A stretch of 64,000 bases of DNA from Hemibagrus wyckioides (taxonomy: Eukaryota; Chordata; Actinopteri; Siluriformes; Bagridae): positions 11,487,705-11,551,704 of the forward strand of contig NC_080726.1 of NCBI RefSeq assembly GCF_019097595.1. Reading direction: 5' to 3'. This document shows, piece after piece, positions 13,106 through 23,275 of the stretch; the first letter of the stretch is position 1, and every line of letters starts with the position of its first letter. The notes beneath the pieces were generated by a model. That model was not told where the DNA came from. It did not search any database and saw only the letters and a program-made list of their open reading frames with translations. Made by a program: the position numbers and the translations under genes.

Positions 13106-13545
13106 ATGGTAGTGTTTACTACAACTGCTATTACTACTGCTACTGCTGTTGGTACTAGTCTTATTACTACTACTACTACTACTACTACTACTATTACTAC
13201 TATTAGTGCTGTTACTACTGCTACAAGTCTTACTACTACTACTACTACAAGTGTTATTACTACTACTAATACTGTTATAACAACTACTACTACTACTACT
13301 GCTGCTATTACAACTGCTACAAGTGTTATTACTACTGCTGTTACTACTACTACTGCTACAAGTGTTATTACTACTACTTCTAGTACTACTACTTCTACTG
13401 CTGCTACAAGTGTTACTACTACTATTACTACTACTGCTGCTGCAACAAGTGTTAATTTTAATACTAATACTAACTACCCAGCACCGGTTACAGCTTATAC
13501 TCTTACTGATATTAGTACTGCTACTTCTGCAATAATACCAGCTCC
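13106..13545 (+). repeat. ACT/GCT/ATT trinucleotide array
   Basis: About 440 bp of ACT triplets are interrupted by GCT, ATT, AGT and ACA. The array reads as a 147-codon Thr-rich ORF on the + strand with Ala, Ile, Val and Ser interruptions, and also gives an overlapping Leu-rich frame. Weaker ACT/ATT triplet sequence continues at 13690-13850. Period-three composition keeps several frames open, so I do not call a protein. Confidence 0.85.
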
Positions 13546-14398
13546 ATGATTAAAGCACTTCTGTTCAGAAGGTCATAAGTTTCTGTATGGCTGTTGACCA
13601 GCTGTCTAGGATGTGCAGCGGGATTACAAAGGAATAGATTGTTGTATATGAAATTACTTGTGTATGTGCCAATAAATATCTAGTATCAGTCCCATTACTC
13701 ATGTTACCACTACTCCTTCTACTATTACAACTAATATTAATACTTGAACCCATATTGTTTTCTCTTGTAGTATTAATACTAATAATACTAATAATGTTAA
13801 TACTACTTTTACTACTGCTGCTGTTCTTTAAGTACTACTGGAGCTACTCCTGTTACTAGTAGTAATATATCTAGGCATTTGGGAGACAACGTCATACCTT
13901 CTACAGAGAATCCCTAATACATTTATCTCATTTATACAACTTGGATGATTAATGGCAATGAGAGCATGGTACATTCTGACCTCTAGTCCAATGTCTCTAC
14001 TACTGAGCTACCACTGACCATACTACTACCACTAAAACTGTTACTACTACTAACAATAATACCTGTAATATACCGAAAAAAATAATCTACCAGCTTTACA
14101 CAGCTACAAAAACATACAATAAAATATTGGCAACAATCGCAAGATACTGTAATACGTTTTCTTTTTAACCCTCATCAATAAATATTTTACTAGATCATAT
14201 TTTCTACACTGAACAAAAATAACAAAAAGTTCAAATTGGAACTGAGGAAATCGCCTCACTGAAAGTCCTTTTCTCACTTTGAAATGCAGGTTACTGCGCC
14301 ACGTGAGTCATCTGAATTCAATGCAGACGCAAAGCATCATCACAGCATGTCTAAAGCATTAAAGCACCCCGTTAACCTCATATCATTTCCTGTTTCAG

Positions 14399-14458
14399 AA
14401 TTGCATGGGCTAAACCAGCTCCATCCCCTTTGATGTGGAGAATCAAGAAGAGCTCATG
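14399..14458 (+). promoter_or_regulatory. tenm4: 5' UTR segment of tenm4 exon, with two uORFs
   Basis: A polypyrimidine stretch and CAG end at 14398, so this 60-base segment is the spliced 5' leader of the first coding exon. It holds two upstream ATGs. The first (14405) opens a two-codon ORF, ATG GGC TAA. The second (14433) opens an eight-codon ORF (MWRIKKSS) whose TGA at 14457-14459 overlaps the A of the main ATG. Both have T at -3, which is a weak context, so leaky scanning or reinitiation is plausible. Earlier 5' UTR exons and the promoter are not identified in this window. Confidence 0.7.
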
Positions 14459-14681
14459 ATGGAAGTGAAGGAACGCAGACCGTACCGCTCTTTGACGGCA
14501 CGGCGGGACACAGAGCGCCGCTATACAAGCTCTTCGGCCGACAGCGAGGACGGCAAGCTCAAGCCCAAATCCTACAGCTCCAGCGAAACCCTCAAAGCCT
14601 TTGAGCAGGACTCCCGAGTGGCCTACGGCACACGCGTCAAAGATGTAGTGCACCACGAAGTGGACGAGTTCAGCAGGCAAG
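14459..14681 (+). CDS. tenm4: teneurin-4, first coding exon (coding part)
   Basis: The translation begins [17 protein letters not shown] and continues through a [16 protein letters not shown] block to [13 protein letters not shown]. This is the conserved N-terminus of the teneurin cytoplasmic domain; teneurins are type II transmembrane cell-adhesion proteins acting in neuronal wiring and, for TENM4, oligodendrocyte differentiation. It supplies residues 1-74 plus one base of codon 75. The exon starts after TTTCAG at 14399 and ends in CAAG before a GTAGGA donor at 14682. I chose the ATG at 14459 because teneurins start M-D/E-VKER and its context is good (A at -3, G at +4); the adjacent in-frame ATG at 14456 is a weaker alternative. 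Basic ERR and ARR clusters are seen near residues 13-20. The paralog call is from the joined exons. The next exon is at 18042. Confidence 0.92.
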
Positions 14682-15429
14682 GTAGGAGCTAAAGAGAAGG
14701 TCCTGAGGCGTAAACCAATTACAGTACTTCAAGCTGGCAGGAAAGCCTCGTAGTAATCCTTAGCTTAAAAATACATTTCACAGAGAAAAGTGCGCAAACT
14801 GCTGTACCTCAGGATTTAATGCTAATTTAATGGGCATCTAATTATGTGATCTTATTCAGAGGTTGTTTACAATTAGCAGGACATGATGAATTTAATGAAG
14901 GTGCTGGCATATATCCATACAATCTGGTTTAACTTCTACAGTCTAATTAATTCAGCGTTGCCAGGCCATACTCGTTAGATCTCTCTGATGAGTGTCAGGA
15001 TGAACCCCTGGATCATTTTTACATTCATATCCTTTTGATGAAATTTTAAATAGCAGAGTCACCTTGGTTTTTAGATCATCCCTCTCCTTTTTTCCACCTC
15101 ACACTGAAGTAGATATCTGTTACATTCAGCTGTTGACATGAAAAGCTCCATAAGAATCAGCAGGTTTTATATATATTTTTTTTCCGAGGTAGACTCTGCA
15201 TCCCTGAGATATGCATCACAAAGGGATCACATTCAAGCAATTAGGGGAGAAAACGCTGTGAAGATTTGGTTTGCTGTTAATTAGATTCACTTTCCGTCAT
15301 TAAAAAACTGCAGCATCTAAACCTAAATAGATAAAAGGCTGCATTGTAGCCCTGCCATTAGCCCAGCAGGAGTTTAAAGAGAGAGGCTGTGGTGAACGCC
15401 AGTGCCAATACATGGATGTCTTTTATGAC

Positions 15430-15560
15430 CTTCTGATGCAGGAGTGTCAGACTCCAGTCCTGGAAGGCCACAGTGCTGGGGAGTTTAGCATTATAGCCCT
15501 TTTAACACACCTGTTTCACCAGTTTCATCTGCTAATTATCAAACCCCGAGGAGGATTTGG
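15430..15560 (+). repeat. dispersed repeat fragment
   Basis: The words CAGACTCCAGTCCTGGAAGG, GCCACAGTGCTGG and TTTTAACACACCTGTTTCAC match a very common fish interspersed repeat (the 'stray ... CCAGTCCTGG ... ACACACCTG' type). The family name is not assigned. Confidence 0.5.
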
Positions 15561-15815
15561 GATCAGAAAACACAAATAATAATAATAAATACAAATAATA
15601 CAAATACAAATAATAATCGAGTTTGACTAAAAAAAATCTGACTGGACATAAAAATGTTGGTTAATTTTCTGTAATAGCAGTTCAGTAGTTCTGGCTTCAA
15701 GGATTCACGTTTATATGAAAGCACTCATTCTAATGCATGATTGTTTCTATAGTAACAATTTAACCCCTTTTACCAATACACGGGTGTTCAGTCTGCTGGC
15801 AGAACGGAAATCGAT

Positions 15816-16190
15816 TGTCAGACATTTTCAATCAGTATAAACAAATTCAATCACTGCAAGTCTGGTATGAAATTAATCGGGACTCCATTTGCAGTGTGAG
15901 ATGATGATTTTTTTTTTTTATCTTTTTTCTCTTGGATAACCTTACACAGAATTGTATTGCTTGAAGATAACACCTTAGATTTTTAGATTCTGATGAACAA
16001 GCACTTGGGGCATCTCAGACAGCAGAAATGGTTTGATATCATCATTTATATTGAAGATTTTCACATTTGTATAAGACCAAAAAACGTTTTGGGATATTGC
16101 CCCAAGTCGGCTAGGTAAAAACAAAAATACTTATGAAAATCTACAAATTTTTAAAGCCTTATATATCTAGTTTCATTTGAGCTATTAATC
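15816..16190 (+). repeat. dispersed repeat, copy 1 of 2
   Basis: Shares ordered blocks with 24760-25070: CAGACATTTTCA, TCAGTATAAACAAA, TGCAAG..TGGTAT, GTTTGATATCA, ACATTTGT, GTTTTGGGAT, ATTGCCCC, GGCTAGGTAAAAAC and ATACTTATGAAAA. The two copies are in the same orientation with many substitutions and small indels, so this looks like an old transposable element remnant. Confidence 0.75.
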
Positions 16191-16237
16191 ACCACTGTGG
16201 AGTGTGACATGACAAATACTTTTAATGTTGAATATCA

Positions 16238-16375
16238 GAATCAGATTTACTGTCAAATACTGTGAGTTTTACATGTACAAGAAATTTGCCATGGTGTATT
16301 GGTGCAAAATAATATGAAGCAAATATCAGGCTATTATATATATTATATATATAGATATATATATATATATATAAT
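16238..16375 (+). repeat. dispersed repeat fragment with (TA)n run
   Basis: AGAATCAGATTTACTGTC, GTTTTACATGTACAAG and AAATTTGCCATGGTG resemble the common teleost repeat AATCAGCTTTATTGGCC ... ACACACAAGGAATTTGTCTTGG. A TA-dinucleotide run follows at 16330-16375. Confidence 0.55.
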
Positions 16376-18041
16376 ATTTAATTATATGTGTACAAAATAG
16401 ACACAGATTCCATTTTATGGCCTCTGCCAAAAAAGAGTTAAACATGGACTTTTATGGCAAGTGTTTCATAATAACTCATTTGCGATTGTTGATATGTTGA
16501 AGTTTTCTGTGAGGAAGCATTTATTTAGCTTCGAGAGGGAGATGAAAAGAGAGGCTAGTGAGCAAACAACTGTTTATAGCTGATAGAATATAATGCAAGT
16601 AATAACAGGAACTAGCTTATTTCATGGGTGTGTCAGAAAAATGTATATACAGAAAAATGTATACTGTGTCATTCTTATATTGGTAGATTGATGTTTGCTA
16701 TTGGCATGTTCCCACATTGGAAAGTGCTGTTATTGGAAAATAATCATCTTTGGGGTGGTAACAGTAACTCACCATGTTACGAGCCTGTCTCTGATTATTT
16801 TCATGTTTCAGCACACCCTGCTTAATCACAGCTGCCTCTGGCATCATGTTCTTTAAATATAGAAATATATTGAGCAGCTATATCTCTTAGCTCAGATACT
16901 AGAGATATACCACAAATGAATAATTTACTATTGTGTTTCTCATTCTATATCTCCTGCCTCGTACTCTCAGCTCCAGAAAAGGGAAACAAAGTGACATACA
17001 GACTGTCAAAGTTATGATTAATTGTTATACATGTAATTGCATTGAACAGTTTAATTAGTTTCTGATGATTTTATTTGATTTCATGGCACTTTTATAATGT
17101 GAGAATAACAGCAGTGCAATAAAACATATATATTGATATCAATAGCGTGAGTTAGATACCTTTTTGCTATTTAGAAGAAAATAACGAAGATAGGACGAGA
17201 ATAATCACCGAGACGTAAAACATAAACAAATTTGTGTAATCTAGTATAAATGCCGTAAATACATATGGTACTTTTCAATACTAATGAAATAAATTTTGTA
17301 GTAAATGTAGTAATGTGTTCAATCCCATCAGCATGCTTGAGTGGTTAATGCCTCAGTTGTTATTGCACAGTATACATTATAATGTCATGCTCTCCAATCG
17401 ATATTAATGTACATTTGTTGCAGAGTTGGTTTTTCTTTCATTTTTTCTTTTTTCTTTTTGCCATAGTGAATTGCAGGTGTTCTAATCTGCCGCTGTATAA
17501 ACGGGAACTTTTCAAATTAGCCAGGATTTAAATCACTCCCTGTTTAGCACTCGGACACGGCAGTTCAAGAGGATATTAAGTACCCACGTAGTATGGTGGA
17601 AATAAAACCTGTCAAAAATCGGTTGGAAAGTGAATGCTAATTAGACGTCGGTTTTCAAAGTTGGCAAAGTTCAAGTACTCCATGTTGTAGTGCCTGTAGA
17701 TGCAATTGGCATGTGTTTAAAATGCCAGCGCTACGGTACTTTCATTTTATCTATTTTTAGTGGCGCTTCAGGTTGTCTCCATGTTTTTCTTCATTTTATG
17801 CGTGTTCACTCAAGTCATTAATGACTATTCAGAATTTAGCTCATTTTCTCAATTCTTCATCTTATACTATTCAGTCACTGTTATGAATTGTTCAGTAACA
17901 ACGGTGAAGCTGAATAGGTAAGGCATGTACAGAAGGTAGGGAGTGAGGAATGGAATCCTGGACCTACTGATGAATCCTGGGATTTCATGTATGCACCCAT
18001 AGAGGTCTAACACTTGTTTTTATCTTGAATTTGCTTTTCAG

Positions 18042-18314
18042 GTGCAGATTTTTCTCTGCGAGATCTGGCCTTTGGTGAACCCGTGGCTCCTCGCATGGTG
18101 GCATACCGCTCAGACATGGCAATGCCACACCGTGACTACTCACTCAGCATAGGCTCTGATGCAGACACCGAGACAGACGGAATCGTGTCCCCAGAGCACG
18201 CAGTCCGTCTGTGGGGCCGAGGAAACACCAAGTCAGGCCGCAGCTCGTGTCTGTCCAGCAGAGCCAACTCCAACCTGACTCTGACGGACACAGAGCATGA
18301 AAACACAGAGAATG
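18042..18314 (+). CDS. tenm4: teneurin-4, coding exon 2
   Basis: This is 273 bp, phase 1 at both ends, between TTTTCAG and a perfect GTGAGT donor at 18315. It encodes residues 75-165 and the first base of codon 166. It starts (G)[13 protein letters not shown] and contains the family signature blocks [44 protein letters not shown] and [10 protein letters not shown]. These are the Ser/Thr-rich, acidic blocks of the teneurin cytoplasmic domain, and [13 protein letters not shown] fits TENM4 better than TENM1, 2 or 3 from memory. If cassette exon 3 is skipped, the junction with the exon at 59291 stays in frame (N-E-G-S-Y). Confidence 0.95.
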
Positions 18315-19891
18315 GTGAGTGTTCATCCTCCTCTCCTCCTCTTTCTACATGTTCGGTTCTGTGTTCCACAGCAACAAGATTTTAAGAAGCCAATTTGGCT
18401 CCATTGTAATGTTCTCTTTAGAACTGGTGGCGCTTTGAACCTGGAGCTCTTATGGAAATGAAGAGCCGTGTAAAATAATTCAGCTCGGCTCTTGGTTATA
18501 ACAAGCATTCATAAATGCACATTTTTTATGCCACTTGTGGAGCGATCATAATTTTTCATCCTACTTTGCATTTTGATTGAAAAATCTTATTATAGGAATA
18601 AACAAAACCTTTAGACTATTTTGTACAAGACAAATCTGCCTGACCAATCGTGTTCGTTGATGATAAACTGGGTGTATTTCTGGGCTGTTTGGATAGTTCC
18701 ACATTGTGTTTTCTGTCATCTGTGTGTGTTGTCACTGTGCTGGCAGCAACCCTGAGTCACATGGTTGTGGGTTTATCCGGTCTGGAGCTTCACAGGCTGT
18801 GACAACCATGAAACAAACTGGACAAAAGGATGAATCAGCCAACTCTGCTCTCATAATTGTTTTTGGATATTTCTACCCAGGCCAGTCCAGCCATGCGGAA
18901 CGAACCAGTGTCGAATTTTCATCACGACATTTGTGAAATTAGCCTGCAACTCTAGGCTTACTGGGAAAAAAAACAGATTTCTACATTTTTTAAACCCTTC
19001 TCTCACCCAAGGCTGAATGAATTTGTGAATTCAGCTGTCCTGTTTAAGTCCCAGTGATTTTGTTGTTGTTTTTGCTCGTGTTGTTGTTTGTAAATTTCAT
19101 CCCATCTCAGTGATTGGCAGTAATGATTTTGGCTGTGTGTACACTGGGATGCAGCAAAGCTAACAGGTGGCAGGTGCCCCAAATAGCCTAGGCAGCCATG
19201 ATGGATCTGTCTTGCAGAGGCTCGGTGCTTCTAAATTACCCTCAAGGGCCCAATGAGTCTCTTTGCTTGCATGGAAGGTCACTGTGCACCGAGAACGCGT
19301 CTCCATGAAACATGTCAAGTGCGGATCCTGATTAGACTCGGGTCGGGCAGACAAGCGCAGGGAGAAGCATGCAATCTGGATGAAAAGTTGCATGATACGG
19401 AGTCAATCAGAAAAGCTGGATTTCTAATGAATGGGGTTCCTCATCTTCATGTGGATACATGTGATTATGATAAGTAACACAGTGTCAATACAGAAAGTGA
19501 ATGGAAACGATGACGGTGGTTGTTATATATGACCCCATCGTACAAGACAAATTGAGTGTTGAAGGACGAGCACTGAATCTAGAATCAGGTCTTGTGTTTT
19601 CTCTTCTAATGAGTACAATTATCGGGACAGGATAGACTGCTGTGAAATGCTTTAGAAACATTGTCTGTTTTCCTAGTTACTGATTCGAATTTAATTAAAA
19701 AATTTCCTCCAGCATGCAGCATTATAAAGACTCTTACAGTGAAGCTTATTACTGTCACTTTATACAGTAGAATAATATAAAACGCAGACATAGAAAATGT
19801 GTATTGTTTGTACACAAAACCTGCTGTATAGTTTACTGTTTTAACACAATATACAGATGTATAGTCTATAGTCATGCCATAAGAAAGATTA

Positions 19892-19990
19892 GATTAGATT
19901 ATATAGATTCAAGTTTATTGTCATTGTGCGAAGTACATGGCCAAATCCAGTGAAAGGCATGGAAGAAAAAGACTAATCAGGTACTGGATA
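19892..19990 (+). repeat. dispersed repeat fragment
   Basis: AGATTAGATT, TTCAAGTTTATTGTCATTGT and GAAGTACATGG match a widespread fish interspersed repeat containing TTTATTGTCATTGCACAAGT. Family not assigned. Confidence 0.5.
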
Positions 19991-20049
19991 TAAGGCTGTA
20001 AAAAAAACACGCCTGAAATCGTTTCATATTCAGTTGTGCAGAGCAAATG

Positions 20050-20219
20050 TCATGACAGCGGAAGCCTGGTGGTTAAGACAATAGACTACAGATCGGAAAA
20101 TCTTGAGTTCAAATCCCGGCACTGCCAGCCTGCTACTGCTGTGTCCTTGAGAAGGCCCTTAACCCTCAACTGCACAGTTGTATAAATAAGATAAATGTAA
20201 GTCCCTCTGGATAAGTCTG
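20050..20219 (+). repeat. tRNA-derived SINE
   Basis: A pol III box A-like AGCCTGGTGGTTAAGACA (20063) and box B-like GAGTTCAAATCCCGG (20105) form a tRNA-like head. It is followed by CTTGAGAAGGCCCTTAACCC and the tail GTAAGTCCCTCTGGATAAG, where it is cut off. A different repeat begins immediately after. Confidence 0.85.
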
Positions 20220-20640
20220 TGAAGATTCCCAGTCATCCAGGGGCAGTTATCTGGAAGTTGAGTCATGTCAACTGGATTTCTTTCCAGTTAGATCGAAACA
20301 TTTCACCACGCATCCGAGCAGCTTCTTCAGTCTGAGGGAAGTTGGCACGATTCCATGAATTTGTATCCTCCAGGGTCAAGGATCCTCCCCTTCCTGGATA
20401 ACCTTGTTAAGGGAACAAGGGGAAGGTGAGAGTAGGGGGAGGAGTTAGGTGGAAGGGGAGTCATTAAGATGTGACAACCCCAGAGAAGGAGAGTAAGGAA
20501 AAGGGGGCCTTAGGTGTGGCTTTCCTGGTAGACCTGTGAAAAGGTCTGGATCTTCTTGGGGATAAAGAGGAGAATGATATGCTCTGGATAAGCATGTGCA
20601 TTTCTGCTATATGCATGTAGTTGTTTTTTTTTTCAGGTCC
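20218..20640 (+). repeat. dispersed repeat adjoining SINE
   Basis: CTGTGAAGATTCCCAGTCAT, CGAAACATTTCACCACGCAT and GAGCAGCTTCTTCAGTCTGA match a fish repeat in which flanking text reads 'AAACGTTTCACCACTCATCC ... CTTCTTCAGTCT'. It is followed by G-rich sequence (20400-20500). Family uncertain. Confidence 0.55.
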
Positions 20641-20789
20641 TCATTCTTTCTACAGTGATTGTCAATCCCAACCCCTGACTCTATAAACACACTATGAAAA
20701 GTCTTTGCATACTTTACCAATAATTGCTAATGTAGCAAAAAATAACACTACCATGGGAATACTGTTATCGAGAAACTAATTATGTTGAG

Positions 20790-21050
20790 ATGCTAAGTGT
20801 AACGAGGCAGACTCTGAAGCATAGTGTAGAAGCATGTGCAACAAGCTTTATTTCAGATCTTGGCAAACAGGGTGAAATTGCAGTCCAAGTTCCAAAACAG
20901 TAAGCCAGACAAAGGTCAGAACACAATCAGTAATATACAACAAGGACAAAGGGTAATTCAACATGAAATTCTAAAACACAGCAAGGGTTCAGTGCATGAT
21001 ACAGCAATAACAAGTATCAGAACTTGCTCAGCTACATGGCCTTCACAATG
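20790..21050 (+). repeat. dispersed repeat fragment
   Basis: AACAAGCTTTATTTCAGATC, TTCCAAAACAGTAAGCC, ACAAAGGTCAGAACACAATC and ACAAGGACAAAGGGTAAT have the word pattern of a frequent teleost interspersed repeat, like the fragment at 1-200. It is strongly diverged. Confidence 0.45.
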
Positions 21051-21109
21051 AATGCTTGAAAAGGATTTTTGATTGTGGAAACTGGTTTGCATATGTTCTG
21101 GTGATTAGA

Positions 21110-21480
21110 TAATTATGCTAATAATGTGACCAAAAGTAAAGCATTTGCCCCTTTTTTTAAGAGAACACAAGTTTAAATCCCAGCAATGCCTCAGCCAGAT
21201 TGGACACGCTCTCTGAGTGGAAGCATCCAGTTGCAGCACCACTAGCCAATCAGAGGCTTCTGTGAGCTGATGTATGCAGTGGATGGTAGATAGCACGTTC
21301 ATCGGTATGTCTGAGGCCGCCGTGTGACACAGCATGAGCATCGGTTCAAAAAGATGCGCTCGGCTGGCTCCACATATCTCAGAGGAAGCGGAAGCACATT
21401 TTAGCCTTCACCCTGCCTGGCTGGTAGTCGTTGCATGATATGAGAAAACTGACTGCTGGATGGGAATTGGAAACTGGAAA
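21110..21480 (+). repeat. dispersed repeat, possible SINE
   Basis: A box B-like CAAGTTTAAATCCCAGC (21168) precedes blocks GTGACACAGCATGAGCATCG, TCTCAGAGGAAGC and GGGAATTGGAAACTGG. The layout (pol III-like head, body, A-rich end near 21480) suggests a SINE, but the box A is unclear. Confidence 0.5.
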
Positions 21481-21907
21481 GAAAATATATTCAGAAAAAG
21501 TTTGTTCTTATTTTTATGTTGTAATGCAGCTTGATCTTGTCTTTTGCATAATAATAAATTAACAATACCTTTAACAGATGAGTGTTAGGTACAGCAATGA
21601 GTGTGCGTTTCTTTTTGTTTGTTTGTTTGTTTTTCATGTATTTTATTTTTATTTTTATTTTTAGCAAGTCAGTGTTCCCAGGTTATACCTCTCTTTCTCT
21701 CTACTCACAGCTGTATTTCTCTGGCAAAGCAGACTGTCCAGTACACTTCTTATTCCACTCGTCCAAGCAGAAGAGCTCTGGCTGTCATCGTTTAATCAGA
21801 CGGTGCTTAATAACATACATTTTCTATATGGCAGGTTAATTAAAATCCACTGAGCTGCTCAGCTTACTTGTTCTTTAATCACTGTACACCAACAAGTCAT
21901 TTATTTT

Positions 21908-22031
21908 GTTACTGCAACCACAGGGTTCTTTTATCTCAAATGTAATATACACATATATACACACATACTGTATATCCACAACACACACACGTATTACATC
22001 TGAGATGAAAGAACCCTGTGCTTGTAATAAC
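21908..22031. repeat. long imperfect hairpin (inverted repeat)
   Basis: Arms 21908-21948 and 21991-22031 are complementary at 35 of 41 positions. As + strand RNA, three further positions can form G-U pairs. The core CACAGGGTTCTTT is perfect. The 42-base loop is CA/TA rich. It could be a small palindromic MITE or a miRNA-like precursor; the sequence does not decide. Confidence 0.8.
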
Positions 22032-22079
22032 ATAGTGAAAGACCTAAGTAAAAGTCATAGACATCTATATAAGCAATCA

Positions 22080-22215
22080 GTTGTTCAGTAGTTAAGACAT
22101 TGGGCTACTGATCAGAAGGTTGTAAGTTTAAATCCAAGCATTACTAATCTGCTCAGTTGTGCAAATGAGAAGAATTTGAGTACGTTCTCTGCATAAGAGT
22201 ATCTGTATAATTCTA
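22080..22215 (+). repeat. tRNA-derived SINE (degenerate)
   Basis: Box A-like TCAGTAGTTAAGACATTGGG and box B-like GTAAGTTTAAATCC are followed by a decayed tail, GTACGTTCTCTGCATAAGAG. This is the same family as 20050-20219 and 43243-43435. Confidence 0.8.
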
Positions 22216-23099
22216 TATAATTTAACAATGCAAATAACTTGGTGTTTCTTATATATAATTTATATCTCATTTAAACATAAGCTGATTACTTTGGAAGACT
22301 GCTGTAACAAGGCTGATATCAGATCTCAGTTTGCATTTTCAAAATGAATTGGTTCATGCAAGCATGTAAATTATGTACAAATATTTTCAGAAGTGCGTGC
22401 ATTGTTATTTAGCAATTAGCATCCAATTTTCACAGCACACAGCGAACACAGTGTTTACCAAAGAAACAAGTGCGAGTAAATGCACCACTCAATCAATTAG
22501 TTAACATACTCTGTTTGTGTAAGAGAGATGGGTGTGTGTGTGTGTGTGCATGTGTGGGGATGTATGTTAATGGAGGTAGATTTCTCACAATTCTCATGTC
22601 GTGACTTTTGAGGTTCTGTTTTGTTTTTTAGACGCTGAAATCTCATCTATTTCAAGTGATAGTGATTGGACAGAAAATCACCATACCGTGTAACTCATGA
22701 AACAGCGTGCATGTCATTGTAACTAGAAAGCAGCTGCGCTGTATTAAATAGTACACTTTACACATACTATCTGGTACACTAGTGTGCAGTTTGAGATGAT
22801 ACACACAGATCTCTATTCAGCACGAACGGCAACATGAACTTAAGCAGACGAGTAAAAAAGAACCTGGAGAAGCAAGCCGTTACTGATACAAAGCAACAAA
22901 TAAATGCCTTAATTTGTTCCTCAGATGCAAATATGTCACCTGTTTTTATTGACATGCAAAATCCTTCTCTCTTTGTTGAAATGCTATTAGCAAGCTAATA
23001 AGTAATAATGACTATTAAAGGTCTGCTGGATAACAGTGTTGGGGAAGAGAGGGTTTTGTGTTGGAGAGACCAAAAACGCACTCAATTATTTACATACAT

Positions 23100-23275
23100 T
23101 TCGATTTACATACATTTCCATTACCATTATACAGAGCAACTAATATTTTATCTCATTTAATATAAAAAAACCCCGAAAAGATTGAGGGTTAAGGGTCTTG
23201 CTCAGGGGCCCAGCAGTGGCAGTTTGGTGGACCTGGGATCAGTTGTCCAACACCTTAAACACTGAGCTACTTCTT
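23100..23275 (-). repeat. tRNA-derived SINE, antisense, internally deleted
   Basis: Read on the - strand, a head with TAGCTCAGTGTTTAAGG and a box B region (CTGATCCCAGGTCC) is followed by CTGGGCCCCTGAGCAAG and ACCCTTAACCCTCAATC, then a partly deleted tail (AGTTGCTCTG). It is the same family as the sense copies. Confidence 0.75.

Larger units (their letters stand above)
1..14398. other. non-coding region upstream of the first coding exon
   Basis: Because the first coding exon has a splice acceptor, this region is probably 5' UTR intron of tenm4, though some of it may be upstream flank. Apart from the repeats listed separately, stretches such as 1480-2250, 2700-4200, 6180-6900 and 9880-11790 show no recognisable gene. 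ORFs here are short or are translations of simple repeats. No promoter or CpG island was identified by eye. Confidence 0.65.
14682..18041 (+). other. tenm4: tenm4 intron between coding exons 1 and 2
   Basis: The intron is bounded by a GTAGGA donor (14682) and a TTGCTTTTCAG acceptor (18041) and is phase 1. It is AT-rich and carries diverged dispersed repeats at 15430-15560, 15816-16190 and 16238-16345 and a (TA)n run near 16330-16375. No further coding sequence is seen; the ORF at 16628-16825 looks like chance. Confidence 0.85.

Noticed and set aside
14205..14240. CACTGAACAAAAATAACAAA resembling a DNA transposon terminal repeat common in fish
   Set aside because: Only about 15 bases match and no partner end was found nearby.
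14435..14458. An upstream in-frame start adding MENQEEL to the protein
   Set aside because: The codon at 14435 is GTG, not ATG, and teneurins start at the M-D/E-VKER position. The leader is treated as 5' UTR.
20063..20117. Possible true tRNA gene
   Set aside because: Box A and box B are present, but the segment continues into a SINE body and tail, and the same unit recurs at 22080, 23100, 27333 and 43243.
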